From: an uncultured Clostridia bacterium
GTDB taxonomy: Bacteria; Bacillota; Clostridia; TANB77; CAG-508
Direction: 5' to 3'
Assembly: GCA_947629555.1 (NCBI GenBank)
Contig: CANRED010000017.1
Span: forward strand, 1 to 32,240
DNA: 32,240 nt
Under the pieces are notes generated by a model. The model did not search any database and was not told the origin of the DNA. It was given only the letters and a program-made list of their open reading frames with translations. The position numbers and the translations under genes are program-made. Shown piece after piece: positions 18,812-25,773 of the stretch (position 1 is its first letter; the number at the start of each line of letters is the position of its first letter).

Positions 18812-18950
18812 GGTAATTATAATAATATTTTTTACGAGTTCGACCGGTCAAGTTCTGTCTGTAGATATGGCAGAGTGTGTATCTATAATATGAATTAGCC
18901 GTATCATAAACGCCTTGGAGAACGCAATAAAAAATATTATTATAATTACC
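18812..18950. ncRNA. Inverted-repeat-bounded structured element, copy 1 (unknown family)
   Basis: The 139-nt element is closed by a perfect 22-bp inverted repeat (18812-18833 with 18929-18950). The 95-nt core opens with ACGAGTTCGACC and closes with AAACGCCTTGGAGAACG. An inner TAGATA/TATCTA helix (18862-18867 with 18880-18885) is visible. Copy 31894-32029 has the same core ends, but its arms and inner helix differ in sequence and still pair, which suggests selection for structure. It lies between convergent gene ends beyond both terminators. It could be a structured RNA or a MITE-like mobile hairpin. Strand is not determined. Confidence 0.6.
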
Positions 18951-18964
18951 TTTAAAAAACAACA

Positions 18965-18982
18965 GGGTGCTTTTACGCACCC
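18965..18982 (-). terminator. Terminator of glyQS
   Basis: GGGTGC (18965-18970) pairs with GCACCC (18977-18982) around a 6-nt loop. On the minus strand a T-rich tail (TGTTGTTTTTT) follows. It lies just past the glycyl-tRNA synthetase stop. Confidence 0.8.
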
Positions 18983-18991
18983 TTATAATTT

Positions 18992-20380
18992 TTAAAATGT
19001 TATTTTTTCATTTATCCATTTTTCTAAATCATCAATTTTTACTCTCACTTGCTCCATTGTATCCCTATCTCTTATAGTAACACTATTATCATTTTCCGTT
19101 TCAAAATCTATTGTTATACAATATGGTGTTCCAATTTCATCTTCTCTTCTATATCTTTTACCTATACTTCCTGATTCATCTATATCACACATATATTTTT
19201 TTGATAATCTCGTATATACTTCATCTGCTTTTTCACTTAATTTCTTAGATAAAGGTAAAATTGCTACTTTATATGGTGCAAGATATGGATGTAAATGTAA
19301 TACTATTCTTGTGTCTCCTTCTGCTATTTCTTCTTCATCATAAGCATTACAAATCATTGCTAAGAATATTCTATCTACACCAACAGCTGGTTCTACACAA
19401 TATGGTACATATTTTTCATTTGTTTCTGGATCTAAATATGTTAAATCTTGTTTAGAAGCCTCCATATGTCTTGATAAATCATAATCCGTTCTGTCTGCTA
19501 TGCCCCATAATTCTCCCCAACCGAATGGGAATAAAAATTCTATATCAGTTGTTCCTTTACTGTAAAAAGAAAGTTCTTCTTTTGAATGTTCTCTTAATCT
19601 TAAATTTTCTTCTTTAATTCCTAAATTTGTTAACCAAGTTTTACAGAATTTTTTCCAATATTCATACCATTCTAAATCTGTTCCAGGCTTACAAAAAAAT
19701 TCTAATTCCATTTGCTCAAATTCTCTTGTTCTAAAAATAAAATTTCCTGGTGTTATTTCGTTTCTAAAAGAACGACCCATTTGGCCTATTCCCATTGGCA
19801 TTCTTCTTCTAGTTGTTCTTAAAACATTTTTAAAATCTACAAACATTCCTTGTGCTGTTTCAGGTCTTAAATATACTTCAGATTTAGCATCCTCTGTAAC
19901 ACCCATAAAAGTTTTAAACATTAAATTAAATTTTCTTATTTCAGTAAATTCTTGTTTTCCACAGTTCGGACAAACAATATTATTTTCTCTTATATAATCT
20001 ACTAATTGCTCATTTGTCCAACCATCTAAACCAGAAATATCTTTTCCTTGTTTAAAAGCCCATTCTTCAATTAATTTATCTGCTCTATGTCTTGTTTTAC
20101 AAGCTTTACAATCTATTAATGGATCTGAAAATCCTCCTACATGTCCTGTAGTAACCCAAACCTCTGGATTCATCATAATAGCTGCATCAATACCCACATT
20201 ATATCTATTTTCTGTTATAAATTTTTTCCACCAAGCATCTTTTATATTTTTTTTAAGTTCAGCACCTAATGGGCCATAATCCCAAGAATTTGCAAGTCCA
20301 CCGTATATTTCTGATCCAGGATATACAAATCCTCTATTCTTACATAAAGAAACTATTTTATCCATTGTTATATCTACCAT
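18992..20380 (-). CDS. glyQS: Glycyl-tRNA synthetase, homodimeric (alpha2) type
   Basis: It charges tRNA-Gly. The 462-residue enzyme is the single-chain dimeric type (as in Thermus and many Firmicutes), not the two-subunit GlyQ/GlyS form. Class II landmarks are visible: [21 protein letters not shown] at the N-terminus, the zinc-binding Cys pairs (CKACKTRH and CPNCGKQ, about residues 90-140), [16 protein letters not shown] with the [16 protein letters not shown] motif, and the C-terminal anticodon domain ([32 protein letters not shown]). The ATG follows GGAGGG. A terminator separates it from the upstream small gene, so it seems to be transcribed alone. Confidence 0.97.
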   Translation of the reverse strand: MVDITMDKIVSLCKNRGFVYPGSEIYGGLANSWDYGPLGAELKKNIKDAWWKKFITENRYNVGIDAAIMMNPEVWVTTGHVGGFSDPLIDCKACKTRHRADKLIEEWAFKQGKDISGLDGWTNEQLVDYIRENNIVCPNCGKQEFTEIRKFNLMFKTFMGVTEDAKSEVYLRPETAQGMFVDFKNVLRTTRRRMPMGIGQMGRSFRNEITPGNFIFRTREFEQMELEFFCKPGTDLEWYEYWKKFCKTWLTNLGIKEENLRLREHSKEELSFYSKGTTDIEFLFPFGWGELWGIADRTDYDLSRHMEASKQDLTYLDPETNEKYVPYCVEPAVGVDRIFLAMICNAYDEEEIAEGDTRIVLHLHPYLAPYKVAILPLSKKLSEKADEVYTRLSKKYMCDIDESGSIGKRYRREDEIGTPYCITIDFETENDNSVTIRDRDTMEQVRVKIDDLEKWINEKITF

Positions 20381-20436
20381 TTGTATCCCTCCAATGTTGT
20401 ATATTATCTCAAAAAAGTATTAAAAAGTCAAGAAAA

Positions 20437-20456
20437 AGACCCGAGAATTCTCGGGT
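20437..20456 (-). terminator. Terminator of the small Cys-rich gene
   Basis: GACCCGAG and CTCGGGTC pair around AATT. On the minus strand the sequence continues TTTTTCTTGACTTTTT, a good intrinsic terminator. Confidence 0.85.
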
Positions 20457-20464
20457 CAAAACAA

Positions 20465-20680
20465 CTAACGATGCCATTTCCCTCCATGGTTAAATGATGA
20501 ATTTCTCCGGCTTTCGCTAAAGTATTCTTCATAGGATTGAGGGCGGTGTGTAGATGTTACTTTTTTTGATGTTGAATATCTTGGCACAAACCTTGAGCAA
20601 GAATTCATTACATGCTTTGCATAAATGCATTTTCCCATCTTGTACTTCGAGCACCGACTGCAAATTGTTCTTTCCGCCAT
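20465..20680 (-). CDS. Small Cys-rich protein (71 aa), possible zinc-binding
   Basis: I recognise no named family. The 71-residue basic protein has four cysteines in its first 28 residues (Cys7, Cys10, Cys18, Cys28: CSRC...KCIYA...NSC), a spacing that could bind zinc or an iron-sulphur cluster. The remainder is polar and probably disordered. It is likely a real gene: an AAAGGAGG site precedes the ATG, an extended -10 promoter lies upstream and a strong terminator lies downstream. It is transcribed separately from glyQS. Function unknown. Confidence 0.7.
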   Translation of the reverse strand: MAERTICSRCSKYKMGKCIYAKHVMNSCSRFVPRYSTSKKVTSTHRPQSYEEYFSESRRNSSFNHGGKWHR

Positions 20681-20734
20681 AATAATAGCCTCCTTTAATT
20701 CGTTAGTTTATAATTAGGAACATACCATATATAT

Positions 20735-20743
20735 ATTATACCA
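20735..20743 (-). promoter_or_regulatory. Extended -10 promoter of the small Cys-rich gene
   Basis: On the minus strand this reads TGGTATAAT, an extended -10 (TGn-TATAAT). No strong -35 box is seen, as is common with extended -10 promoters. Confidence 0.55.
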
Positions 20744-21055
20744 TATCTATTTACTTTTTGCATCTTTTTTTACAAATGTTTCGTTTTTGTTTCAAAAATA
20801 TTACAAACTAGTTTCTTGTTTATTACATTTATGTGTGTTATGTAACCAATTCTTGTTTACATTTATACTTTTGTGTAAAACTTGTGGAAACTGTGGATAA
20901 CTTTGTTAATAACTTTTATTTGTGCATTTTAAGTTTTATAGTTATAAACAGTTTTATAATGTTACTATTTTATGAAAACTTTTTATTTATTATTTTTATT
21001 ATTTATGTGTACAGTATACATGTTCGTAGCATTATTAAATTTTATTTACTGCCTA
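20744..21055. other. AT-rich intergenic region with one DnaA-box-like site
   Basis: I see no gene here. The stretch contains TGTGGATAA (20892-20900), a perfect DnaA-box consensus on the reverse strand, preceded by a TTGTGGAAA near-match and followed by TTTGTTAATAAC. Only one clear box is visible, so an origin is not supported. Confidence 0.35.
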
Positions 21056-21349
21056 CTATATTCCAAGTGGATTGGCTATTAAGCAATATATTATTAGCAC
21101 AATTTGTGTTATTATTATTGTTGGAAATCCTACTGTAAATTTAAGTTTTTTAGTTTTATGCCTAAATTTATACATTCCTATCATTCCGCCAATTCCTCCA
21201 CCTAATAAAGCTATTGAAATTAATGTCCCTTCTTTTATTCTCCATTCATTTTTTTTAGCTTTTCTTTTATCTATGTACATAGCCAAAAATCCTATTAAAT
21301 TTATGGCTAATATGTAACCTATAATCATTAATATTGTTTTTAAATTCAT
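21056..21349 (-). CDS. DUF1294 family membrane protein
   Basis: A small inner-membrane protein of unknown function. The 97 residues hold three hydrophobic segments (about 5-25, 42-60 and 72-92). They also hold the family core MYIDKRKAKKNEWRIKE, then LLGGGIGGMIGMYKFRHKTKKLKF, which is characteristic of DUF1294. An AAGGAG site precedes the ATG. It lies downstream of a PAP2 phosphatase on the same strand, with a 90-nt gap. Confidence 0.85.
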   Translation of the reverse strand: MNLKTILMIIGYILAINLIGFLAMYIDKRKAKKNEWRIKEGTLISIALLGGGIGGMIGMYKFRHKTKKLKFTVGFPTIIITQIVLIIYCLIANPLGI

Positions 21350-21442
21350 ACTTTATTCTCCTTATCCTTAAATTAAAAACTCCAATTCTTACACCAATTA
21401 TGTACCTTTAAATTGCAAAAACATTTATATAAATTTCAAAAA

Positions 21443-21994
21443 TCAATTTTTATTATTCTTAAATATATTTTTATTATATATGTATTTTATAAAAATTACT
21501 AAATATATTAATGCAATCAAAAATCCTCCAATTACATCAGACGCATAATGCACTCCCAAATATATTCTACTTATACCCACTAAAAATATTAATAAACTTA
21601 GTAAAATTGAATATATAATTTTTTGTTTTTTATTCTTTTTACTTTTCATTATTAAGTATACAATAAATCCATAAAAAGCACAGCCTATCATTGCATGCGC
21701 ACTTGGAAAACTATATCCATTTTCTATTACTAATGCAAAAGTTTGTGGCCTTGGCCTTCTTATTAGTATTTTTAGTAACCTATTTAGTACAAAGACTATT
21801 GCTAAGTTTAGTGCGATATATTTAGGTATTTGTTTCTTCTTAAAAATTAATAGTAGCACTATTGTTAATACAATTAATGCTCCGCCTGAAGCAAAAAAGC
21901 TTATACACATCATAATACTTGTATTTATTGGGTTTATTGATTTAAATAATAAACTATATATATTAGAATCTATTTGTTCTAAAATATTTATCAT
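21443..21994 (-). CDS. PAP2-family membrane phosphatase
   Basis: A membrane phosphatase for a lipid phosphate or undecaprenyl pyrophosphate. The 183-residue protein has about five to six membrane segments and all three PAP2 signatures: K-x6-RP (KILIRRPRP), PSAH (SFPSAHAM) and SR-x5-H (SRIYLGVHYASD). Specificity (phosphatidylglycerophosphate, undecaprenyl-PP or other) cannot be told. The annotated ATG has an AGGAG motif directly against it, which is too close for normal use, so true initiation may be a few codons downstream at a weak codon. The motifs are unaffected by this. Confidence 0.87.
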   Translation of the reverse strand: MINILEQIDSNIYSLLFKSINPINTSIMMCISFFASGGALIVLTIVLLLIFKKKQIPKYIALNLAIVFVLNRLLKILIRRPRPQTFALVIENGYSFPSAHAMIGCAFYGFIVYLIMKSKKNKKQKIIYSILLSLLIFLVGISRIYLGVHYASDVIGGFLIALIYLVIFIKYIYNKNIFKNNKN

Positions 21995-22140
21995 CTCCTA
22001 ATATGGATTAAAATTAATCTTTTTCAATCACAAAAACATTCGTAATATTTATTTTACTATTGTAAATACAAAAAATCAACATACATATTTCGTAACACAA
22101 TACATAATTCGACATATTATGTATTGTGAGGTGAATTAAG

Positions 22141-22938
22141 TTGAATTGGTTTGAAAATTTAAGCCCCATAATACAGGCTTTCATTGCTACTATATTTACT
22201 TGGGGAGTAACCGCATTAGGATCACTTGTAGTTTGTTTTTTTAAACAAGTAAATAAAAAAGTATTAAATACTATTTTAGGTTTTAGTGCAGGAGTAATGA
22301 TTGCAGCATCTTTCTGGTCATTACTTTCACCATCAATTGAATTATCTTTAGAGTTAGGCTACATACAATGGCTATTACCAACTCTAGGATTTATTATAGG
22401 TGGACTATTTGTATTATTATCAGATAGATTTTTAGATACAGTATTAACAAAGAGAAAAAACTTAAGAAATGCTAATTCATTAAGAAGAAGCATACTTTTA
22501 GTATCAGCAATTACCATTCATAACATACCAGAAGGTATGGCCATTGGTGTTGCTTTTGGAGGAATTGCAAGTGGAGTTCCAGGAATGACTTTAATAGGTG
22601 CAATAATGCTTGCTGTTGGTATTGGTATTCAAAATTTCCCAGAAGGAGCAGCAGTATCTTTACCGCTAAGAAATGAAGGATTTTCAAGATTTAAAAGTTT
22701 CATGATAGGTCAGGCATCAGCATTAGTAGAACCAGTTTCTGCTATTGTTGGAGCAATACTAGTTTTAACAGTAAGAAGTATTTTACCATTTTTGCTTGCA
22801 TTTGCAGCTGGAGCTATGATTGCAGTTGCAGCACGAGAACTATTACCAGAATCAATACAAGAAAATAAGGATTTATCAACACTTGGATTAATTGCTGGAT
22901 TTACGATTATGATGATACTAGATGTGGCATTAGGTTAA
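22141..22938 (+). CDS. ZIP-family metal transporter (ZupT-like)
   Basis: An inner-membrane importer of divalent metals such as zinc, manganese or iron. The 265-residue protein has eight hydrophobic segments, with the two metal-site helices ITIHNIPEGMAIGVAFGG and GIQNFPEGAAVSLPL. The second replaces the usual His with Gln-Asn, as in many bacterial members. The start codon is TTG, supported by a GAGGTGA site 7 nt upstream. It is monocistronic, with a strong terminator after it. No metal-responsive operator was recognised. Confidence 0.9.
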   Translation: MNWFENLSPIIQAFIATIFTWGVTALGSLVVCFFKQVNKKVLNTILGFSAGVMIAASFWSLLSPSIELSLELGYIQWLLPTLGFIIGGLFVLLSDRFLDTVLTKRKNLRNANSLRRSILLVSAITIHNIPEGMAIGVAFGGIASGVPGMTLIGAIMLAVGIGIQNFPEGAAVSLPLRNEGFSRFKSFMIGQASALVEPVSAIVGAILVLTVRSILPFLLAFAAGAMIAVAARELLPESIQENKDLSTLGLIAGFTIMMILDVALG

Positions 22939-22947
22939 AAAATTTAA

Positions 22948-22985
22948 AATAAAGCACACCCTATATATTAGAGGTGTGCTTTATT
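22948..22985 (+). terminator. Terminator of the ZIP transporter gene
   Basis: A perfect 13-bp stem (AATAAAGCACACC, 22948-22960, with GGTGTGCTTTATT, 22973-22985) carries a 12-nt loop. Confidence 0.85.
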
Positions 22986-23015
22986 CTATAAAAATAATAC
23001 ATGATAAATATATAT

Positions 23016-23162
23016 AAAATAAAGTATATATATTTTTCTTTAGTGAACGAATGTGGGGACCGACAAATTACAGGCTGTAGAAGAATTTACGAAAGTAAAA
23101 TTCGGCATACAGCCTGTTATGCAGTTGGGAGTGAACAAAGAAAAATATATATACTTTATTTT
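23016..23162. ncRNA. Inverted-repeat-bounded structured element, second type (unknown family)
   Basis: The 147-nt element is closed by a perfect 26-bp inverted repeat (23016-23041 with 23137-23162) around a 95-nt core. The core folds further: CCGAC/GTTGG (23060-23064 with 23124-23128), a perfect 10-bp ACAGGCTGTA/TACAGCCTGT helix (23070-23079 with 23108-23117), and GAATTTAC-GAAA-GTAAAATTC, capped by a GAAA tetraloop. Size, AT-rich arms and convergent intergenic position match the other two elements. The core is mostly different but has ACGA, GACC and TTGG-GAG blocks in comparable places. It may be a relative or an independent element. Confidence 0.6.
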
Positions 23163-23181
23163 TTAATTTATGCTAATCATC

Positions 23182-23625
23182 TTATAAAAATTTTTTTAAT
23201 TGCTCCACATTGTTTTCTTGTTCTCTTACAAATTCGTCTAAGATATCTCTTACTTCATTATCTAAATTACCTTTATTTAATAATTTTACTCCTTTTATTA
23301 TTCCCATATTATTTCCTTGAATTAACATTTCGGAAATTTTAGAATTACTTTTATCTCCTATTGTTTGCATTTGTATAGCACTCCATCCCATAACTTTTTC
23401 CATTACACCAGTATCATCCGCTTTATGCCCATAAGATGTATACAAATTATTTACTCTATCTAATATTTGACCATATTGCTTATACTGATAATCTAAATTA
23501 TCTTTAAAATTTTGATCTCCAACCTTTTCCGAAATTACACTTAATGATTCCATTCCCATTACTAAACCTTTGTGAATTTCATTTAATGTTTCTAAATTAT
23601 TATTACCATTATCATTATTTGCCAT
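23182..23625 (-). CDS. Small helical-bundle protein, possibly ferritin-like (DUF2383-type)
   Basis: The 147-residue, all-helical, soluble protein begins with a Gly/Asn-rich segment (MANNDNGNNN). Four predicted helices follow: LETLNEIHKGLVMGMESLSVISEKV, NFKDNLDYQYKQYGQILDRVNNLY, GVMEKVMGWSAIQMQTI and the C-terminal VRDILDEFVREQENNVEQLKKF. The pattern resembles four-helix ferritin-like or DUF2383-type proteins, but no complete metal-ligand set is evident. A GGAGAGA site precedes the ATG. It stands alone, converging on the ZIP gene across a structured element. Function not established. Confidence 0.6.
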   Translation of the reverse strand: MANNDNGNNNLETLNEIHKGLVMGMESLSVISEKVGDQNFKDNLDYQYKQYGQILDRVNNLYTSYGHKADDTGVMEKVMGWSAIQMQTIGDKSNSKISEMLIQGNNMGIIKGVKLLNKGNLDNEVRDILDEFVREQENNVEQLKKFL

Positions 23626-23664
23626 TGTTCTCTCTCCTTTTCATCTATATATTAAATAAGTATT

Positions 23665-23692
23665 GTAGGAAACTGCGCCCTCGCCGTTCCAA
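23665..23692 (-). repeat. Dispersed intergenic repeat, reverse copy
   Basis: Read on the minus strand it is GGAACGGCGAGGGCG followed by CAGTTTCCTACA. It matches the GGAAC-ACGAGGGCG-GTTCCCTACA unit at 31784-31810 with a few changes. Confidence 0.6.
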
Positions 23693-23747
23693 AAATAATT
23701 ATTAACATTATTATTTACATTTTTAGAAAAAATATCCTTACAAATAG

Positions 23748-23776
23748 TTGACTTTTATATTAATTTGTATTAGAAT
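23748..23776 (+). promoter_or_regulatory. Promoter of rplM-rpsI
   Basis: TTGACT (23748-23753) and TAGAAT (23771-23776) are spaced exactly 17 bp. It gives a leader of about 105 nt before the L13 start. Confidence 0.7.
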
Positions 23777-23804
23777 ATTATAGTATTTTATGGAAATATG
23801 TGCT

Positions 23805-23836
23805 GTATTTAAACTTCTCCCCGGTAGTTTAAGTAT
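23805..23836 (+). promoter_or_regulatory. Hairpin in the rplM leader (candidate L13 leader)
   Basis: An 11-bp stem with two G-U pairs (23805-23815 with 23826-23836) carries the C-rich loop TCTCCCCGGT. It lies in the 5' UTR of rplM, where Firmicutes L13 leader motifs occur. The match is by position and foldability only. Confidence 0.4.
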
Positions 23837-23888
23837 TTTAGTATCATATTTTAATATTTTATTTTATGAATGGAGGGTATTTATTACC

Positions 23889-24323
23889 ATGAACAATACT
23901 ACATATAGTGCAAAAAAAAGTGATATACAAAGAAAATGGTATATAATTGATGCAGCAAATAAACCATTAGGAAGAGTTGCTACAGAAGCTGCAAAACTAT
24001 TAAGAGGAAAACACAAACCAACATTTACACCTAATATAGATACTGGTGATCATGTAATTATATTAAATTGTAAAGATGTTGTTTTAACAGGAAAAAAATT
24101 AGATCAAAAAGTATACAGACATCATTCTGGATACATTGGTGGCATGAAAGAAACTACAGCTAGAGTAATGATGGATAACAATCCAGAAAAAGCAATGATG
24201 CTTGCTGTAAAAGGTATGTTACCACACAATTCTTTAGGAAAACAAATGCTTACTAAATTGAGAGTATATGCTGGAAGCGAACATGAAAATCAAGCACAAA
24301 AACCAGAAGTTTGGGAATTTTAA
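23889..24323 (+). CDS. rplM: 50S ribosomal protein L13
   Basis: L13 is an early-assembly protein of the large ribosomal subunit. The true start is taken at 23889 ([22 protein letters not shown]), giving 144 residues, the normal length. The frame is open further upstream to 23790 but that extension falls in the hairpin leader. A GGAGGG site lies 12 nt before this ATG. Family signatures include [42 protein letters not shown] and [11 protein letters not shown]. rpsI follows after 20 nt. Confidence 0.96.
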   Translation: MNNTTYSAKKSDIQRKWYIIDAANKPLGRVATEAAKLLRGKHKPTFTPNIDTGDHVIILNCKDVVLTGKKLDQKVYRHHSGYIGGMKETTARVMMDNNPEKAMMLAVKGMLPHNSLGKQMLTKLRVYAGSEHENQAQKPEVWEF

Positions 24324-24343
24324 TTAGAAAAGGAGAGATTTAA

Positions 24344-24760
24344 ATGCCAAGAACATCAAAAAAAGCAGCTGAAAATATAGTATTCTTCGGTACAGGTAGA
24401 AGAAAAAAATCAATAGCTAGAGTTAGATTAGTTAACGGTACAGGAAAAATTACTGTTAATGGAAAAGATTTAGATGAATATTTTGGTGTAGAAACATTAA
24501 AAGTTATAGTAAAACAACCTTTAGTTGCTTCTAACACATTAGATAAATATGATGTAATTTGTAAAGTAATTGGTGGAGGAATTAGCGGTCAAGCAGGAGC
24601 TATAAGACATGGTATTTCTAGAGCATTACTTGAAGCTAATGGAGAATATAGACCAATATTAAAAGCAAACGGATTCTTAACAAGAGATGCTAGAATGAAG
24701 GAAAGAAAGAAATATGGTCTTAAAAAAGCAAGAAAAGCACCACAATTCTCAAAAAGATAA
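24344..24760 (+). CDS. rpsI: 30S ribosomal protein S9
   Basis: S9 lies at the head of the small subunit and its C-terminal tail touches the P-site tRNA. The 138-residue protein has [16 protein letters not shown], the [21 protein letters not shown] core and ends [12 protein letters not shown], the basic tail that reaches the decoding centre. An AGGAGAG site precedes the ATG. It is the second gene of the rplM-rpsI operon. Confidence 0.97.
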   Translation: MPRTSKKAAENIVFFGTGRRKKSIARVRLVNGTGKITVNGKDLDEYFGVETLKVIVKQPLVASNTLDKYDVICKVIGGGISGQAGAIRHGISRALLEANGEYRPILKANGFLTRDARMKERKKYGLKKARKAPQFSKR

Positions 24761-24777
24761 TATCAAAAATTTTATAC

Positions 24778-24806
24778 AAATCCGGTAATAATCTATTACC
24801 GGATTT
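24778..24806 (+). terminator. Terminator of rplM-rpsI
   Basis: A perfect 13-bp stem (24778-24790 with 24794-24806) with a 3-nt loop runs into TTTTTT. A classical intrinsic terminator. Confidence 0.9.
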
Positions 24807-24833
24807 TTTATTGTATAGGAAAAATCGATGCAA

Positions 24834-24926
24834 ACTGTAGGGGTCGATGCCCACTACGTATATTGAGGTTGTAACTCACATCCGTTCGAACAGCCTCAAC
24901 AACATCGACCCATGTGGTGAAGCCAC
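24834..24926. repeat. Nested palindromic intergenic repeat
   Basis: GGGTCGATG (24841-24849) pairs with CATCGACCC (24903-24911), enclosing TTGAGGTTG (24863-24871) with CAGCCTCAA (24891-24899). A small GTGG/CCAC hairpin (24914-24926) follows. Its left edge, AAACTGTAGGGGTCG, recurs in reverse orientation at about 31844-31868, marking a dispersed family. It lies between the rpsI terminator and the convergent srtB stop. Confidence 0.7.
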
Positions 24927-24931
24927 TTTTC

Positions 24932-25702
24932 TCATGTTTTAACTTTTTTAGCTACAACTACAAATCTTCCATTTTTTTGAGAATATTCACATGTAGATAA
25001 AGTTAAAAGTTGTTCACCATACTCTGCGCTAACTCCTGTATCATATATACTTGCATTTTTTGCATTTTTCACAAATTCATTATATTCTTGTTCATCTTTT
25101 GCATTTACAAAATAATAATATCTAAACACATTTTGCTCATTTTTATAATATACTCTTGAATAAAATACTGCTAAAATTTCATAAAGAGCATCTTCATCTA
25201 ATGTAGTAAATTTTATTGTTTTATGATTTTCATAAAAATTTTTATTTGCATATTTTAATAAAGTTTCAAACATTAACCCTTGCCCATTTCTATGTCCATA
25301 TATTAAATAATTACTGCTTCCATTTGCTATATCAAAATCTTTATCTAAAAATAAACTTCCTGCCCAAGAATTTTCTTTTTTATAATTATGATTTAAATAA
25401 AAATCATTATCTGTACCATGCAAAACTGGATAATTTATATTTGTTCCTTCTATTTCTAGCCATCCTATTATATCAGTATTTATGTTTTGTAATTCTTCTA
25501 ACTGCAGCATTCGCTCTGTTTTTACTGGTGTAATTTCTGTTTCGTTTATAATAATATTTTCTAATATATTTGTATTGTCATCTATATCTTTTTTATTTTT
25601 CAAAATATCATAAATTATATAAATAACTCCTAATATAAATACTATAATTGAAATTATTAAAATTATTTTATTTTTTCTTTCATGCCTATTTTCTTTTTTC
25701 AT
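24932..25702 (-). CDS. srtB: Class B sortase
   Basis: A membrane-anchored transpeptidase. The 256-residue protein has an N-terminal membrane helix (about 12-34). The class B core includes DIIGWLEIEGTNINYPVL, then YGHRNGQG (His137), LTLSTC (Cys238) and NGRFVVVAKK (Arg246). The extra helix-containing insertion between the His and Cys regions is typical of class B. The neighbouring minus-strand gene encodes a surface protein with a TPKTG sorting signal, a likely substrate. A palindromic terminator separates the two, so they may be transcribed apart. Subclass assignment rests on TLSTC and size. Confidence 0.92.
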   Translation of the reverse strand: MKKENRHERKNKIILIISIIVFILGVIYIIYDILKNKKDIDDNTNILENIIINETEITPVKTERMLQLEELQNINTDIIGWLEIEGTNINYPVLHGTDNDFYLNHNYKKENSWAGSLFLDKDFDIANGSSNYLIYGHRNGQGLMFETLLKYANKNFYENHKTIKFTTLDEDALYEILAVFYSRVYYKNEQNVFRYYYFVNAKDEQEYNEFVKNAKNASIYDTGVSAEYGEQLLTLSTCEYSQKNGRFVVVAKKVKT

Positions 25703-25737
25703 ATATACCTCACACCTTAAAATAACTTATGTATATA

Positions 25738-25761
25738 AGGACGAGCATGAATGCTCGTCCT
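25738..25761 (-). terminator. Terminator or palindromic repeat between the TPKTG gene and srtB
   Basis: AGGACGAGCAT and ATGCTCGTCCT pair perfectly (11 bp) around GA. It follows the surface-protein stop codon on the minus strand. The T tract is poor, so it may be a palindromic repeat acting as a partial terminator. Confidence 0.65.
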
Positions 25762-25773
25762 ATTTATATATTA

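Noticed and set aside
18812..18950. Hammerhead or group II intron domain V
   Set aside because: I found no CTGATGA/GAAA hammerhead core and no domain V-like hairpin. The fold does not match any ribozyme I can recall.
20744..21055. Replication origin
   Set aside because: Only one perfect DnaA box is visible, and neither dnaA, dnaN nor rpmH lies nearby.
23790..23888. A 33-residue N-terminal extension of L13
   Set aside because: The extension lies in the hairpin leader, has no counterpart in L13 proteins and lacks a ribosome site. The start at 23889 gives the normal length.
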